Shown: positions 28,310-37,391, counted from the first letter of the stretch. The stretch is DNA of 60,660 nucleotides from Agromyces mediolanus (GCF_014648575.1 NZ_BMRJ01000008.1:1-60660), one strand, 5' to 3'. Notes: generated by a model from the letters alone, not told the origin. Made by a program: numbers and translations.

Positions 28310-29644
28310 TCAGTCGAACAGCCGCTGCCCCACGAACTCTCCCACGGCGACCCCGCCGGGCACGGCGAAGATCGCCGAGCCGACGTGCTTCAGATACTCG
28401 TTCAGCCCGTCGGCCGCGAGCGAAGTCTGCACCCGCACGAACTGCTCCGGCGAGCGCTGGAACGACAGGAAGAACAGCCCGGCGTCCAGCCGCCCGAGCG
28501 CGTCGTTGCCGTCGACGAAGTTGTAGCCGCGCCGCAGCAGCCGCGCTCCGCCGTTCACGCTCGGATGCGCGAGCCGCACGTGCGAGGCCGGATCGATGAG
28601 CGGCGCGCCCGTCGGCCCGGCGGCCTCGAAGTCCGGCTCGGTGAACTCGGTGCCGCCGGAGAGCGGCGCTCCCTCGCCCTTCGAGCGGCCGACGAGCTGC
28701 TCCTGCTCGCCGAGCTGCACCCGGTCCCAGTTCTCGATGACCATGCGGATGCGCCGCGCCACGAGGTACGAGCCGCCGGCGAGCCAGGCCGGCTCGTCGC
28801 CGGGCTGCACCCAGACGTGCTCGTCGGCGACGCCGGGCTCCTCGGCCTTGATGTTCGCGGTGCCGTCCTTGAAGCCGAAGAGGTTGCGCGGCGTCGCCTG
28901 CGCCGTCGACGTCGAGGAGGTGCGGCCGAAGCCGAGCTGCGACCAGCGCAGCGTCGCGCGCCCGAAGGCGATCCTGCTGAGGTTGCGGATGGCGTGCACG
29001 GCCACCTGCGGGTCGTCGGCGCAGGCCTGGATGCAGAGCGCGCCGCCCGTGCGCGCCGGCTCGAGGGCGTCGCCCTGGAACCTCGGCAGCGCCACGAGCT
29101 CGGGCGGGCGACGGGCCGCGAGCCCGAACGGGTCCCCGCCATCGGCGGTCTCGAAGACCTCCGGGCCGAAGCCGAAGGTGATCGTGAGGCCGGACGCGGG
29201 CAGGCCGAGCGCCTCCCCGGTGTCGGCCGGCGGCGCGTAGTCGGAGCCGCCGACCGCGCCGCCCTCGGCGACCTCGAGGCCCTGGCTGAGCCGGGCCGCC
29301 GCGGCCGTCCAGTCGCTGAGCAGCCCGATGAGGCCCTCGCGGTCGAGGCCGGGGTCGGGGTCGAAGACGGCGAAGTGCAGCCGGTCCTGCGCCGGCGTGG
29401 TGATGCCGGCCTGGTGCGCCCCGTAGAAGGGGAACACGGATGCCCCGGCCGCGCCGCCGCCGTGGGCGCCCGCCGTGAGGGCGACGCCCGCGGTCGCCGC
29501 GCCGCCCGCGAAGCCCGCCGCGGCACCGGCCGCCCCCGCGCCGAGCAGGCCGAGCAGCCCGCGGCGGGAGACGCCGCGGGACTCGGGCTCGGCCCGTCCG
29601 GGCTCGACCCGTTCGGCTTCGGCGGGGACGCCCGGCTCGGTCAT
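28310..29644 (-). CDS. efeB: EfeB deferrochelatase/heme peroxidase, Dyp type
   Basis: 444-residue Dyp-type heme peroxidase, the third protein of the EfeUOB iron system. A twin-arginine signal (SRRGLLGLLGAGAAG) sends it folded across the membrane. The Dyp motif GFKDGTANI has catalytic Asp260, and the heme His is probably in HVRLAHPS. EfeB is thought to help take up iron by oxidation or by removing iron from heme. ATG 29644 is the start. It lies five bases after the efeO stop, so it is the last gene of the operon. Confidence 0.95.
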   Translation of the reverse strand: MTEPGVPAEAERVEPGRAEPESRGVSRRGLLGLLGAGAAGAAAGFAGGAATAGVALTAGAHGGGAAGASVFPFYGAHQAGITTPAQDRLHFAVFDPDPGLDREGLIGLLSDWTAAAARLSQGLEVAEGGAVGGSDYAPPADTGEALGLPASGLTITFGFGPEVFETADGGDPFGLAARRPPELVALPRFQGDALEPARTGGALCIQACADDPQVAVHAIRNLSRIAFGRATLRWSQLGFGRTSSTSTAQATPRNLFGFKDGTANIKAEEPGVADEHVWVQPGDEPAWLAGGSYLVARRIRMVIENWDRVQLGEQEQLVGRSKGEGAPLSGGTEFTEPDFEAAGPTGAPLIDPASHVRLAHPSVNGGARLLRRGYNFVDGNDALGRLDAGLFFLSFQRSPEQFVRVQTSLAADGLNEYLKHVGSAIFAVPGGVAVGEFVGQRLFD

Positions 29645-29649
29645 CGTGG

Positions 29650-30858
29650 TCAGACTCCGAGCACCGTGGCGGTGAGCTGCGACAGCGGCTCGGCGAGCGC
29701 GTTCACGCGGTCGCTCAGCGCCTTCCGGTCGGCATCCGTCAGCGTCGCGTAGTCGACGAAGCCCGCGTCGAGCGAGCCGTACTTCGCGAGCTCGTCCTCG
29801 AGCGCGGTGAAGCGCCCGTCGATCTCGTCCGCGAGCGCCGTGCCCTCGTCGCCCTTCGACTCGGCGAGCGCGCGCACCGCGCCGAACGCCACGCCGGCGC
29901 CCTGCACGTTGGCGGCGACGTCGGAGAGGTCGGTGCCGCTCCACCAGTCCTCCTCGCCGGTGATCTTGCCGGCGGCGACCTCGTCGAGGAGAGCGATGGC
30001 GCCGTTCGAGATGTCGGCGAGCGACACCGCGAACGCGGAGTCCGTGACGAGCTCGTGCAGCTGGGTGACGTCGGCGACGAGGCCGTCGGCGTAGGCCTTC
30101 CGCTCCTCGGGGGTCGAGGGCGCCCAGTCCTTCAGCGCGTCCTGCCCGTCGGAGTTGAGCTCGCCGGGCTTCGGCGCCCACAGGTCCTTCTCGATGCGGT
30201 GGAAGCCGGTCCAGTCGAGGCCGTCGGCGACGGCGTCGACCTCGCGGAAGTCGATCTTCGGGTCGAGGTCGCCGAACGCCTCGGCGGTGGGCTCGATGCG
30301 CTCGTAGGGCACGCGCGCCGTCGCGAACAGGGCGCGCGCCGCCTCGTCGTCGCCCGCTGCGTAGGCGTCGGCGAGCTGCTGCACGAGCGGCAGCAGCTCG
30401 GAGGTCTGCGAGCGCACGTAGGCGAGGTACTCGGTGACGGCCTGGTCGCTGAGCGCCTGCTCGTCGGCCGAGACGGCGGATGCCTCGCCGGTCACGGTGA
30501 ACTCGGCGAGACCGACGGGGGCTCCGACCTGCTGGAACTTGCACGCGGTGTAGTACGTGCCGGGCTCGAGCTGCGCGGTGAAGTCAACCGTCTGGCCCGG
30601 GGTCACGTTCTCCTTCTCGCCGACGATGCGGAGCTGGTCCTCGGCGAGGATCTCGAACTCGTTCACGTCGCTGCCGGAGTTCGTGAGCGAGAACGTGACG
30701 GCTCCCGCCGGGGCGGTGCCGGTGGCCACGGCGCAGGCGTCGTCGCTGATCTCGACGGCGATCGCCTGAGCGAGCTCGGACTTCGCGACGCAACCGCTCA
30801 GGGCGAGCGCGGTGAGCGCGGTCGCGGCGACGGCGACGGGCAGGGCACGGCGGGTCAT
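29650..30858 (-). CDS. efeO: EfeO iron uptake lipoprotein (cupredoxin plus imelysin domain)
   Basis: 402-residue lipoprotein of the EfeUOB system. A signal peptide ends in LSGC (Cys23). Residues about 30-125 form a cupredoxin-like domain (EFEILAEDQLRIVGEKE), and the rest is an imelysin/M75 domain with the HxxE metal motif GFHRIEKDLW. In the working model the protein binds iron outside the membrane and passes it to EfeU. ATG 30858. It follows efeU by 74 bases and precedes efeB by five bases. Confidence 0.95.
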   Translation of the reverse strand: MTRRALPVAVAATALTALALSGCVAKSELAQAIAVEISDDACAVATGTAPAGAVTFSLTNSGSDVNEFEILAEDQLRIVGEKENVTPGQTVDFTAQLEPGTYYTACKFQQVGAPVGLAEFTVTGEASAVSADEQALSDQAVTEYLAYVRSQTSELLPLVQQLADAYAAGDDEAARALFATARVPYERIEPTAEAFGDLDPKIDFREVDAVADGLDWTGFHRIEKDLWAPKPGELNSDGQDALKDWAPSTPEERKAYADGLVADVTQLHELVTDSAFAVSLADISNGAIALLDEVAAGKITGEEDWWSGTDLSDVAANVQGAGVAFGAVRALAESKGDEGTALADEIDGRFTALEDELAKYGSLDAGFVDYATLTDADRKALSDRVNALAEPLSQLTATVLGV

Positions 30859-30932
30859 GGATGCTCCAAGGGTCGGTGGACGGATCTGGGCACTGCTGGC
30901 GGCGGGGGTCGGCTGGCCGACGGGGTCGCGGT

Positions 30933-31787
30933 TCAGCCGGCCGCGGCAGCGGCGGCCGGGGCAGGGGGTGCCGCGGCGGCGGTGTGCCGGCGACGCAGCA
31001 TCACGAGGTAGAGCGCCATCGTGACGGCGACGTACGCGGTCCAGCCGATGACCTGCGCCCAGGTGGGCTCTGGGGTGAAGTTGAAGATGCCGCCGAGGAG
31101 GGTGTCGAGCCAGCCGCCGGCGGGGATGAGCTGGGTGAGGCTGTAGGCCGGCGTGCCCCAGCCCGGGATCACCGAGGCCTCCTGGAGGTCGCCGATGCCG
31201 TAGGCGAGCACCCCGGCAGCGACGAGGATCAGGAAGAGGCCGGTCCAGGTGAAGAACGCGCCGAGGTTGAAGCGCACGAGGCCCTTCGAGATGCCCCAGG
31301 CGATCACGATCGCGGTGGCGATGCCGGCGAGCGCGCCGACGGTGCCGAGCACGGGGTCGCTGCCGCCGGCGACGTTCGCCCACACGAAGAGCGCGGTCTC
31401 GACGCCCTCGCGGCCGACCGAGAGGGCGCCCAGCAGCACGATCGCCCAGGCGGAGCGCTCGATCGCGGCATCCACCTGCCCCCGCAGCTCGCTCGAGAGC
31501 GTGCGGCCGTGGGTGCCCATCCAGAAGATCATCCAGGTGACCATCGCGACGGCGAGGAGCGAGAGCACGCCGCCGAGGATCTCCTGCGCCTGGAACGTCA
31601 TCGCGTACGGGCCCCAGGTGAGCAGCGCGCCGACGCCGAGGGAGATCGCGACGGCGATGCCGATGCCGATCCAGAGCCGCCCGAGCAGGTCGCGGCGGCC
31701 GGTCTTGCCGAGGTACGCCACCAGGATGCCGACGATGAGGCCGGCCTCGAGGCCTTCGCGGAGGCCGATCAGATAGTTGGCGAGCAC
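30933..31787 (-). CDS. efeU: EfeU iron permease (FTR1 family)
   Basis: 284-residue iron permease with seven hydrophobic helices. The two iron-channel signatures REGLE (residues 10-14, GLREGLEAGL) and REGVE (GREGVETALF) are intact. The tail is a short Ala/Pro run. GTG 31787 is the start with AGGAG seven bases upstream. It is the first gene of the efeU-efeO-efeB operon and has a DtxR/IdeR-type box about 40 bp upstream. Confidence 0.95.
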   Translation of the reverse strand: MLANYLIGLREGLEAGLIVGILVAYLGKTGRRDLLGRLWIGIGIAVAISLGVGALLTWGPYAMTFQAQEILGGVLSLLAVAMVTWMIFWMGTHGRTLSSELRGQVDAAIERSAWAIVLLGALSVGREGVETALFVWANVAGGSDPVLGTVGALAGIATAIVIAWGISKGLVRFNLGAFFTWTGLFLILVAAGVLAYGIGDLQEASVIPGWGTPAYSLTQLIPAGGWLDTLLGGIFNFTPEPTWAQVIGWTAYVAVTMALYLVMLRRRHTAAAAPPAPAAAAAAG

Positions 31788-31828
31788 GGGCGTCTCCTGG
31801 GTGTGGACGGAGGATGGCTCTGATGAGA

Positions 31829-31847
31829 GCAGCTAAGGCTAACCTAA
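31829..31847 (-). promoter_or_regulatory. DtxR/IdeR-type iron box
   Basis: On the minus strand TTAGGTTAGCCTTAGCTGC matches the known 19-bp DtxR/IdeR consensus at 15 positions, the first 12 without a break. It lies upstream of efeU, and TAGGTT inside it could be the -10, so iron-loaded repressor would block the promoter. Confidence 0.8.
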
Positions 31848-31926
31848 GCGCGCTCCCGCGGCGAAACGGATTCTCAGCTTCGGATGCGCCCGGTCCCCGG
31901 AGGCCGGCCGGGGGTAGCGTGGGGAC

Positions 31927-34080
31927 GTGCTCACTCCGCCCGTGACCCCCAAGCGACCGATCCAGCGAGAGCACCACGGCGACGTGGTGACCGACGACTA
32001 CGAGTGGCTGCGCGAGAAGGACGACCCCGAGGTGCTCGCGCACCTCCACGCCGAGAACGCGTACACCAAGGCGAAGACCGAGCACCTCTCCCTCCTCACC
32101 GAGCAGGTGTTCGAGGAGATCCGGGCGCGCACGAAGGAGACCGACCTCTCCGTGCCGACGCGCGAGGGCGAGTGGTGGTACTTCACCCGCACCCGCGAGG
32201 GCGCCGAGTACGGCATCCACTGCCGCGTGCCCGCGGCCGGCCCCGACGACTGGGAGCCGCCCGTGCTGCCCGAGTCCGGCGGCGAGGCGCTGCCGGGCGA
32301 ACAGCTGCTGTTCGACGAGAACGCCGAGGCCGAGGGGCACGAGTTCTTCGCGCTCGGCAGCTTCGACGTCTCCGCCGACGGAACGCTGCTGCTCACCGGC
32401 GTCGACGTCGAGGGCGACGAGCGATACGAGCTGCGCATCCGGGCGATCGACGGCTCCGGCCGCACCTTCGACGACGTCATCCCCGGCACCTCCGGCGGCG
32501 CCCTGTTCGACCCCAGCGGACGCTTCGTCTTCTACGCGACGGTCGACGAGTCCTGGCGGCCCGACACGATCTGGCGGCACGAGGTCGGCACCGAGGCATC
32601 CGCCGACGTCCGCGTCTTCTCCGAGCCGGACGAGCGCTACTGGCTCGGCGTCGGGATGACCCGGAGCCGCCGCTTCCTCGTCATCGAGGCGGGCTCGAAC
32701 ATCACGAGCGAGACCCGCCTGCTCGACGCCGACGACCCGACCGGCGAGTTCCGCGTCGTGTGGCCGCGCCGCGAGGGCGTCGAGTACGACGTGGAGCACC
32801 TCGTCGCGGGCGGGCGCGACCGGCTGCTCATCACGCACAACGACGGCGCCCCGAACTTCGAGCTCGTCTCGGTGGCCGCCGACGACCCCGAGGGCCCGCG
32901 GCGCATGCTGCTGCCGCACGACCCGGCGGTGCGGCTGGAGGGCGTGGATGCCTTCCGCGACTTCGTCGCCGTCGAGTACCGCCGCGGCGGGCTGCCCAGG
33001 GTCGCGATCGCGAAGGTTCCCGCCGCCGGCATCCCCGAGGGGGCCACCGCCGACGACACGCTGCACGAGCTCGCCTTCGACGAGGAGCTCTTCGCCGTGG
33101 GCGTGCGCGGCAACCCGGACTGGGTGCAGCCGCAGCTGCGCATCGGCTACACGAGCTTCGTCACGCCCTCGACCGTGTTCGACGTCGTCGTCGCCACCGG
33201 CGAGCGCCGGCTGCGCAAGCGCCAGCCCGTGCTCGGCGACTACGACCCCGCCCGCTACGTGCAGCGCCGCGAATGGGCGACGGCCGAGGACGGCACCCGC
33301 GTGCCGATCTCGCTCGTCTACCGGCACGACCTCGTGACGCCCGGCACCCCCGCGCCGACCCTGCTCTACGGCTACGGCTCCTACGAGCACTCGATCGACC
33401 CCGGCTTCGGCGTCGCCCGGCTCTCGCTGCTCGACCGCGGCATGATCTTCGCCGTCGCCCACGTGCGCGGCGGCGGCGAGCTCGGCCGGCACTGGTACGA
33501 GGACGGCAAGAAGCTCCGCAAGAAGCACACCTTCAGCGACTTCGTCGCCGTCGCCCGGCACCTGAGCGACGAGGGCTGGACCGCACCCGACCGGCTTGTC
33601 GCCCAGGGCGGCTCCGCCGGCGGCCTGCTGATGGGCGCCGTCGCGAACCTCGCCCCCGGGGCGTTCAGCGGCATCCTCGCCGAGGTGCCCTTCGTCGACC
33701 CGCTGACCTCGATCCTCGACCCCTCGCTGCCGCTCACCGTCATCGAGTGGGACGAGTGGGGCGACCCGCTGCACGACCCCGAGGTGTACGCGTACATGAA
33801 GTCGTACTCGCCCTACGAGAACGTGCGCGACGGCGAGCACGGCGGGCGGCACTACCCGCCGATCCTCGCGGTCACCTCGCTGAACGACACCCGAGTGCTC
33901 TACGTCGAACCCGCGAAGTGGGTGGCCCGGCTGCGCGACGCCGGCGCCGAGCCGCTGCTGCGGATCGAGATGGCGGCCGGGCACGGCGGCGTCTCCGGGC
34001 GCTACGCCTCCTGGCGGGAGCGGGCGTTCGCCTACGCCTGGGTGATCGACCGGGCGAAGGCGCACCCGAGCGGAGAGTGA
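31927..34080 (+). CDS. ptrB: S9 family prolyl oligopeptidase (oligopeptidase B-like)
   Basis: 717-residue serine peptidase of family S9. An N-terminal seven-blade propeller region (about 75-400) filters substrates, and an alpha/beta-hydrolase domain follows. The triad is Ser563 (GGSAGGLLMG), Asp654 (SLNDTRV) and His686 (AGHGG). The early phrase DDYEWLREKDDPEV and overall length are typical of protease II, which cuts short peptides after Lys or Arg. No signal peptide. GTG 31927 is preceded by TAGCGT at the leaderless distance. Its stop lies at the edge of a palindromic repeat cluster that may end transcription. Confidence 0.93.
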   Translation: MLTPPVTPKRPIQREHHGDVVTDDYEWLREKDDPEVLAHLHAENAYTKAKTEHLSLLTEQVFEEIRARTKETDLSVPTREGEWWYFTRTREGAEYGIHCRVPAAGPDDWEPPVLPESGGEALPGEQLLFDENAEAEGHEFFALGSFDVSADGTLLLTGVDVEGDERYELRIRAIDGSGRTFDDVIPGTSGGALFDPSGRFVFYATVDESWRPDTIWRHEVGTEASADVRVFSEPDERYWLGVGMTRSRRFLVIEAGSNITSETRLLDADDPTGEFRVVWPRREGVEYDVEHLVAGGRDRLLITHNDGAPNFELVSVAADDPEGPRRMLLPHDPAVRLEGVDAFRDFVAVEYRRGGLPRVAIAKVPAAGIPEGATADDTLHELAFDEELFAVGVRGNPDWVQPQLRIGYTSFVTPSTVFDVVVATGERRLRKRQPVLGDYDPARYVQRREWATAEDGTRVPISLVYRHDLVTPGTPAPTLLYGYGSYEHSIDPGFGVARLSLLDRGMIFAVAHVRGGGELGRHWYEDGKKLRKKHTFSDFVAVARHLSDEGWTAPDRLVAQGGSAGGLLMGAVANLAPGAFSGILAEVPFVDPLTSILDPSLPLTVIEWDEWGDPLHDPEVYAYMKSYSPYENVRDGEHGGRHYPPILAVTSLNDTRVLYVEPAKWVARLRDAGAEPLLRIEMAAGHGGVSGRYASWRERAFAYAWVIDRAKAHPSGE

Positions 34081-34276
34081 CTGGTTCGCTGAGCTTGGCT
34101 CGCTGAGCTCGTCGAAGCGCCTGGTTCGCTGAGCCCGCCGCAGCGCCTGGTTCGCTGAGCCCGCCGCAGCGCCTGGTTCGCTGAGCTCGTCGAAGCGAGC
34201 CCACCGCAGCGCTTCGACAGGCTCAGCGAACCACAGCGCGCTTCGACCGGCTCAGCGAACCACTCCGGCTCAGCGA
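34081..34276. repeat. Cluster of GGTTCGCTGAGC palindromic repeats
   Basis: Five forward copies (GGTTCGCTGAGC, then CGTCGAAGCG or CGCCGCAGCG) are followed by three inverted copies (CGCTTCGAC, then CTCAGCGAACC). Together they can form a long stem. The cluster starts directly after the ptrB-like stop and ends at the promoter of the next gene. The same family occurs at 16019-16081 and 35636-35836. Likely REP-like elements that also act as terminators. Confidence 0.85.
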
Positions 34277-34314
34277 ACGTGCGGACGTCGGCGGCGGGTG
34301 GCACACTGGCGCGC

Positions 34315-35628
34315 ATGCCGATCCTCGCAGCGTTGCAGCAGGTCCTTCCCGGCCGCGCCTTCGGGCCCAGCGACTCCGAGTACGACGCCGGGCGCGCGGT
34401 CTTCGCCGGCGTCGGCTCCCCCGAGGCGGTGGTCCGCCCGGCGAGCGCGGAGCACGTCGCGGCCGCCGTGCGCGTCGCCGCCGAGCATGGCGCGCCGATC
34501 GCGGTGCGCTCCGGCGGGCACGGCAGCGAGCCCGTCGACGGCGGCCTGGTCATCGACCTCGCCGAGCTCGACGGCGTCTCCCTCGGCGAGGGGCGACTCG
34601 TCACGGTGGGCGGCGGTGCGCGCTGGGGCGATGTGGCCGCCGCACTCGAGCCCGCGGGCCTCGGCGTGAGCTCGGGCGACACCCGCGACGTCGGCGTCGG
34701 CGGCCTCACGCTCGGCGGCGGCATCGGCTGGCTCGTCCGCCAACAGGGGCTCACGGTCGACGCGCTGCGCTCCGCGGAGCTCGTGACGGCGGCGGGCGAG
34801 GTGCTGCGGGTCGACGCCGAGCAGCACCCCGAGCTGTTCTGGGCGATCCGCGGCGGCGGCGGCAACTTCGGCGTCGTCACCTCCTTCACCTTCGAGGCCG
34901 TGCCCGCCGACGGGCTCGCGGGCGGTCATCTGCGCTTCGCACAGGCGGATGCCCCGGCGGTGCTCCGAGCCTGGCGCGAGGTCGTGCGCGCCGACGAGGC
35001 GCTGAACTCGACGCTGCTGGTCTTCCCGCCGTTCGCCCCCGAGGTGCCGGCGGGCCCCATGGTCGCCGTCGCCCGGCGCGGCAGCGAGGCCGAGCTGCGC
35101 GAGACGCTCGCGCCGCTGCTCGCGCTCGACTCGCTCGAGGAGACGGTGCTCGGGCCGGTCGCCTACTCCGAGCTGCTCGAGGACGCCCCGCCGGGCAAGC
35201 CGCCGTTCCGTTTCGTCGGCGGCAACGGCTTCGCGCCCGAGCTCGACGACGCGCTGCTCGAGGCCTGCCTCGCGGCACTGGCCGGTCCGGCGCCCACGAT
35301 GCTGCTGCTCCGCACCCTGGGCGGCGCCTTCGGACGGGTGCCCGCCGAGGCGACGCCGATCGCCTTCCGCGACGCCGAGACCTTCGTCGTGGTCAACGCG
35401 GTGCTGCCGCAGGACGCCCCCGAGCAGCAGGTCGCCGAGCTCCGTGCGCTGCACGAGGGCGTGCTCGGCCGACTCAGCGGCGTCTACGGCAACTTCTCCG
35501 AGGAGCGCGGTGAGCACGTCATCCGCGCCATGTACCCGCCCGAGACGCTCGCCCGGCTGCGCCGGATCAAGGCCGAAGTCGACCCGCAGCAGCTGTTCCG
35601 GCACGGGCACGCGATCGCGCCGGCGTAG
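34315..35628 (+). CDS. FAD-binding oxidoreductase (PCMH/BBE type)
   Basis: 437-residue oxidoreductase of the vanillyl-alcohol-oxidase/berberine-bridge group. The PCMH FAD domain (about 25-200) holds RSGGHGSEP with His69, the usual covalent flavin residue, plus VGVGGLTLGGGIGWL. The C-terminal BBE segment ends AEVDPQQLF. The second covalent residue (Cys) of berberine-type enzymes is not visible. ATG 34315 was preferred because CACACT lies seven bases before it; a GTG at 34279 in the same frame would start inside the repeat edge. The protein is closely related to the second half of the fusion protein at 52299-54587. Substrate unknown. Confidence 0.88.
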   Translation: MPILAALQQVLPGRAFGPSDSEYDAGRAVFAGVGSPEAVVRPASAEHVAAAVRVAAEHGAPIAVRSGGHGSEPVDGGLVIDLAELDGVSLGEGRLVTVGGGARWGDVAAALEPAGLGVSSGDTRDVGVGGLTLGGGIGWLVRQQGLTVDALRSAELVTAAGEVLRVDAEQHPELFWAIRGGGGNFGVVTSFTFEAVPADGLAGGHLRFAQADAPAVLRAWREVVRADEALNSTLLVFPPFAPEVPAGPMVAVARRGSEAELRETLAPLLALDSLEETVLGPVAYSELLEDAPPGKPPFRFVGGNGFAPELDDALLEACLAALAGPAPTMLLLRTLGGAFGRVPAEATPIAFRDAETFVVVNAVLPQDAPEQQVAELRALHEGVLGRLSGVYGNFSEERGEHVIRAMYPPETLARLRRIKAEVDPQQLFRHGHAIAPA

Positions 35629-35635
35629 CCGTTCG

Positions 35636-35836
35636 CCGAGCTTGGTTCGCCGAGCTTGGTTCGCTGAGCTTGGTTCGCTGAGCTTGTCGAAGCGAGCCCG
35701 TCCGAGCGCTTCGACAAGCTCAGCGAACCAGCCGCTTCGACGGGCTCAGCGAACCAACCGACGCTTCGACGGGCTCAGCGAACCAGCCGCTTCGACAAGC
35801 TCAGCGAACCAGCCGCTTCGACGAGCTCAGCGAACC
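35636..35836. repeat. Second cluster of GGTTCGCTGAGC palindromic repeats
   Basis: Three to four forward copies are followed by five inverted copies of CGCTTCGAC(A/G)(A/G)GCTCAGCGAACCA type. The last inverted copy supplies the end of the convergent DUF1349 gene, including its TGA stop. Position between two convergent genes fits a terminator role. Confidence 0.85.
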
Positions 35837-36423
35837 ATGACCGGCGGGTCGGCGTGCAGCTCGGTGTCGGCCGCCACGTGCCGCCAGGCGGTGAAGGTCA
35901 CCTCGAGGCCGTCGCGCGAGGGCGCGCAGACCATCGGCCCGGCCGACGCGTCCGACGGGAACGGCGTCACCCGGAACGTACGCCACGGCCCGTCGTCGGC
36001 CCGAGCGCGCAGCACGACGGCATCGGCGATCCGGCTCGCGCGGATGGTCACGATGCACCCCGCCCACTCGGGCACGGGCGCCATCGACCAGTCCGAGCGG
36101 CCGTCGGTCACGACCGCCCCGAGCTGGGGCACGCCGTCGCTCAGCTCGATGCCCGCTTTGACCCAGCGCTCCGGGCCGGCGACGAGCATGAGCCCCGCCT
36201 GGTCGTAGAGCTCGCTGAGCGAGGCGCTGTCGAAGGAGACCTCGATCGCGGCATCCGCCGGCCACGCACCGAGCAGGGCGTGCCCGTCGTCGTGCACGAA
36301 GCCGTACAGCGTCTCGCGCCAGTAGTCGCTGCCCTCCAGCGCCCGCACGACGAGCGCGTCGCCGCGCTGCTCGGTCGAGGCGGGCTCGCGGGTCCAGCGG
36401 CCGTCGCTCCAGGGGACGCGCAT
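35827..36423 (-). CDS. DUF1349 domain-containing protein (concanavalin-like fold)
   Basis: 198-residue protein of the DUF1349 family, a beta-sandwich similar to yeast enolase-regulation protein. The diagnostic stretch LYDQAGLMLVAGPERWVKAG and DGVPQLGAVVTDGRSDW are present. Its biochemical role is unknown, perhaps carbohydrate binding. ATG 36423 follows the stop of the upstream 214-residue gene by two bases, so they form an operon. The last codons (PVMVR-stop) come from the neighbouring palindromic repeat, so the natural C terminus has been replaced or extended by repeat DNA. Confidence 0.88.
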   Translation of the reverse strand: MRVPWSDGRWTREPASTEQRGDALVVRALEGSDYWRETLYGFVHDDGHALLGAWPADAAIEVSFDSASLSELYDQAGLMLVAGPERWVKAGIELSDGVPQLGAVVTDGRSDWSMAPVPEWAGCIVTIRASRIADAVVLRARADDGPWRTFRVTPFPSDASAGPMVCAPSRDGLEVTFTAWRHVAADTELHADPPVMVR

Positions 36424-36425
36424 CG

Positions 36426-37070
36426 TCAGCCCACGTACCCGTGGAAGGGATCTTCGCGCTCGGCGCGCTTCAGCTCGGCCGTCTCGACGGCGCGCTCGAG
36501 GTCCTCGAAGAGCTCGCGCATGCGCTGTGGGCGGGCGAGCTCGTACTCGGCATCCACCTCGATCTGCGGCCACTCACGGTCGAGCCTGGCCTCGATCGCA
36601 CCGGCGACGTCGTTCCACGCCTCGTCGCGCGCGCGGGTGGCGAACTCGCGCAGGTACTCGGGGTCTTCGCGCAGCTCCCAGAGCCGCTTCGCGACCGAGG
36701 TGTAGACCTTCTCGCGGCGGCGCAGGTTGCCGGTGTCGGCGCGGCGGTAGTCGTGCTGGTGCTTCGCCTTGCCCTCGCGCTTCGCGGCGGTCTCGCGATC
36801 CTCGGCGGAGAGCTCGGCGGTCGCGTCGGCCTGCTGCACGAGTTCGTACAGCACCTCGCGCGCGGCCGCGGCGGCACGGTCGTCGTCGTAGCGCTCCTCT
36901 CCGCGCAGCGCCTCGACCACGAAGCGGTTGCGGAGCGTCATCCGGCCCGCCGATTCGGCGAGCATCACGCCCTCGTCGATCATCTCCTCGACGCTGGGCG
37001 GCTGGACCTCCGGCAGGGCGGCGCGGTCGAACGGCTTGAACTTCGGACGCCTCCGACGGAACCAGCGCAT
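36426..37070 (-). CDS. Conserved hypothetical actinobacterial protein
   Basis: 214-residue soluble, highly charged protein with a basic start (MRWFRRRRPKFKPFD) and the phrase LPEVQPPSVEEMIDEGVMLAESAGRMTLRN. The rest is predicted largely helical, with Glu, Arg and Lys-rich runs such as AAKREGKAKHQHDYRR. I recall similar proteins in Microbacteriaceae but know no function. ATG 37070 has GGGAG six bases upstream. It is the first gene of a two-gene unit with DUF1349. Confidence 0.75.
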   Translation of the reverse strand: MRWFRRRRPKFKPFDRAALPEVQPPSVEEMIDEGVMLAESAGRMTLRNRFVVEALRGEERYDDDRAAAAAREVLYELVQQADATAELSAEDRETAAKREGKAKHQHDYRRADTGNLRRREKVYTSVAKRLWELREDPEYLREFATRARDEAWNDVAGAIEARLDREWPQIEVDAEYELARPQRMRELFEDLERAVETAELKRAEREDPFHGYVG

Positions 37071-37154
37071 GCGGGCTCCCTTCCGACTCCGATGCCCGCC
37101 TTCGAGCCTAGCGGCGGGAGCCCGGACGATGGGAGGGGGCGGCGGCCGCGGCGA

Positions 37155-37391
37155 TCAGCTCGGGCAGTGCAGCTGCGTGCGCTCGCCCGAGCGGTCGATG
37201 TCGTGCTCCGACATCGGTTTGCCGCAGAGCGGGCAGGCCGGCGGGCGCTCGGCGACGGGCTCCTCGTCGTAGGGGCCGAGGGGCGGGGGCCCGATGTACG
37301 GCAGGAGCTTCGCGTTGAGCTTGTCGATGAGGCCCGCGTACCCCCGTCGGGGCGAGTCGCCTGCGGGGTGTTCTCTTCGTGTCACAATCAT
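37155..37391 (-). CDS. Small Cys-rich protein divergent from an OhrR-like gene
   Basis: 78-residue hypothetical protein. The C terminus reads CPLCGKPMSEHDIDRSG and then HC, a CxxC...H/C set that could bind zinc or act as a redox site. The N-terminal half is GDSPRRGYAGLIDKLNAKLL followed by a Pro/Gly turn. The start ATG 37391 lies inside the palindromic operator shared with the OhrR-like gene, so binding would block its expression; GTG 37385 is an alternative. No known family was recognised. Confidence 0.65.
   Translation of the reverse strand: MIVTRREHPAGDSPRRGYAGLIDKLNAKLLPYIGPPPLGPYDEEPVAERPPACPLCGKPMSEHDIDRSGERTQLHCPS

Noticed and set aside
29650..34065. Very long open frames on the minus strand opposite the ptrB-like gene and opposite the RND gene (41983-45957)
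   Set aside because: They are continuations of real genes or antisense shadows produced by high GC; their peptides are Arg/Ala/Gly-rich without domains, while the other strand encodes clear enzymes.
34081..34276. Repeat cluster considered as a CRISPR array
   Set aside because: Units lack uniform spacers, occur in both orientations, and no cas genes are present.
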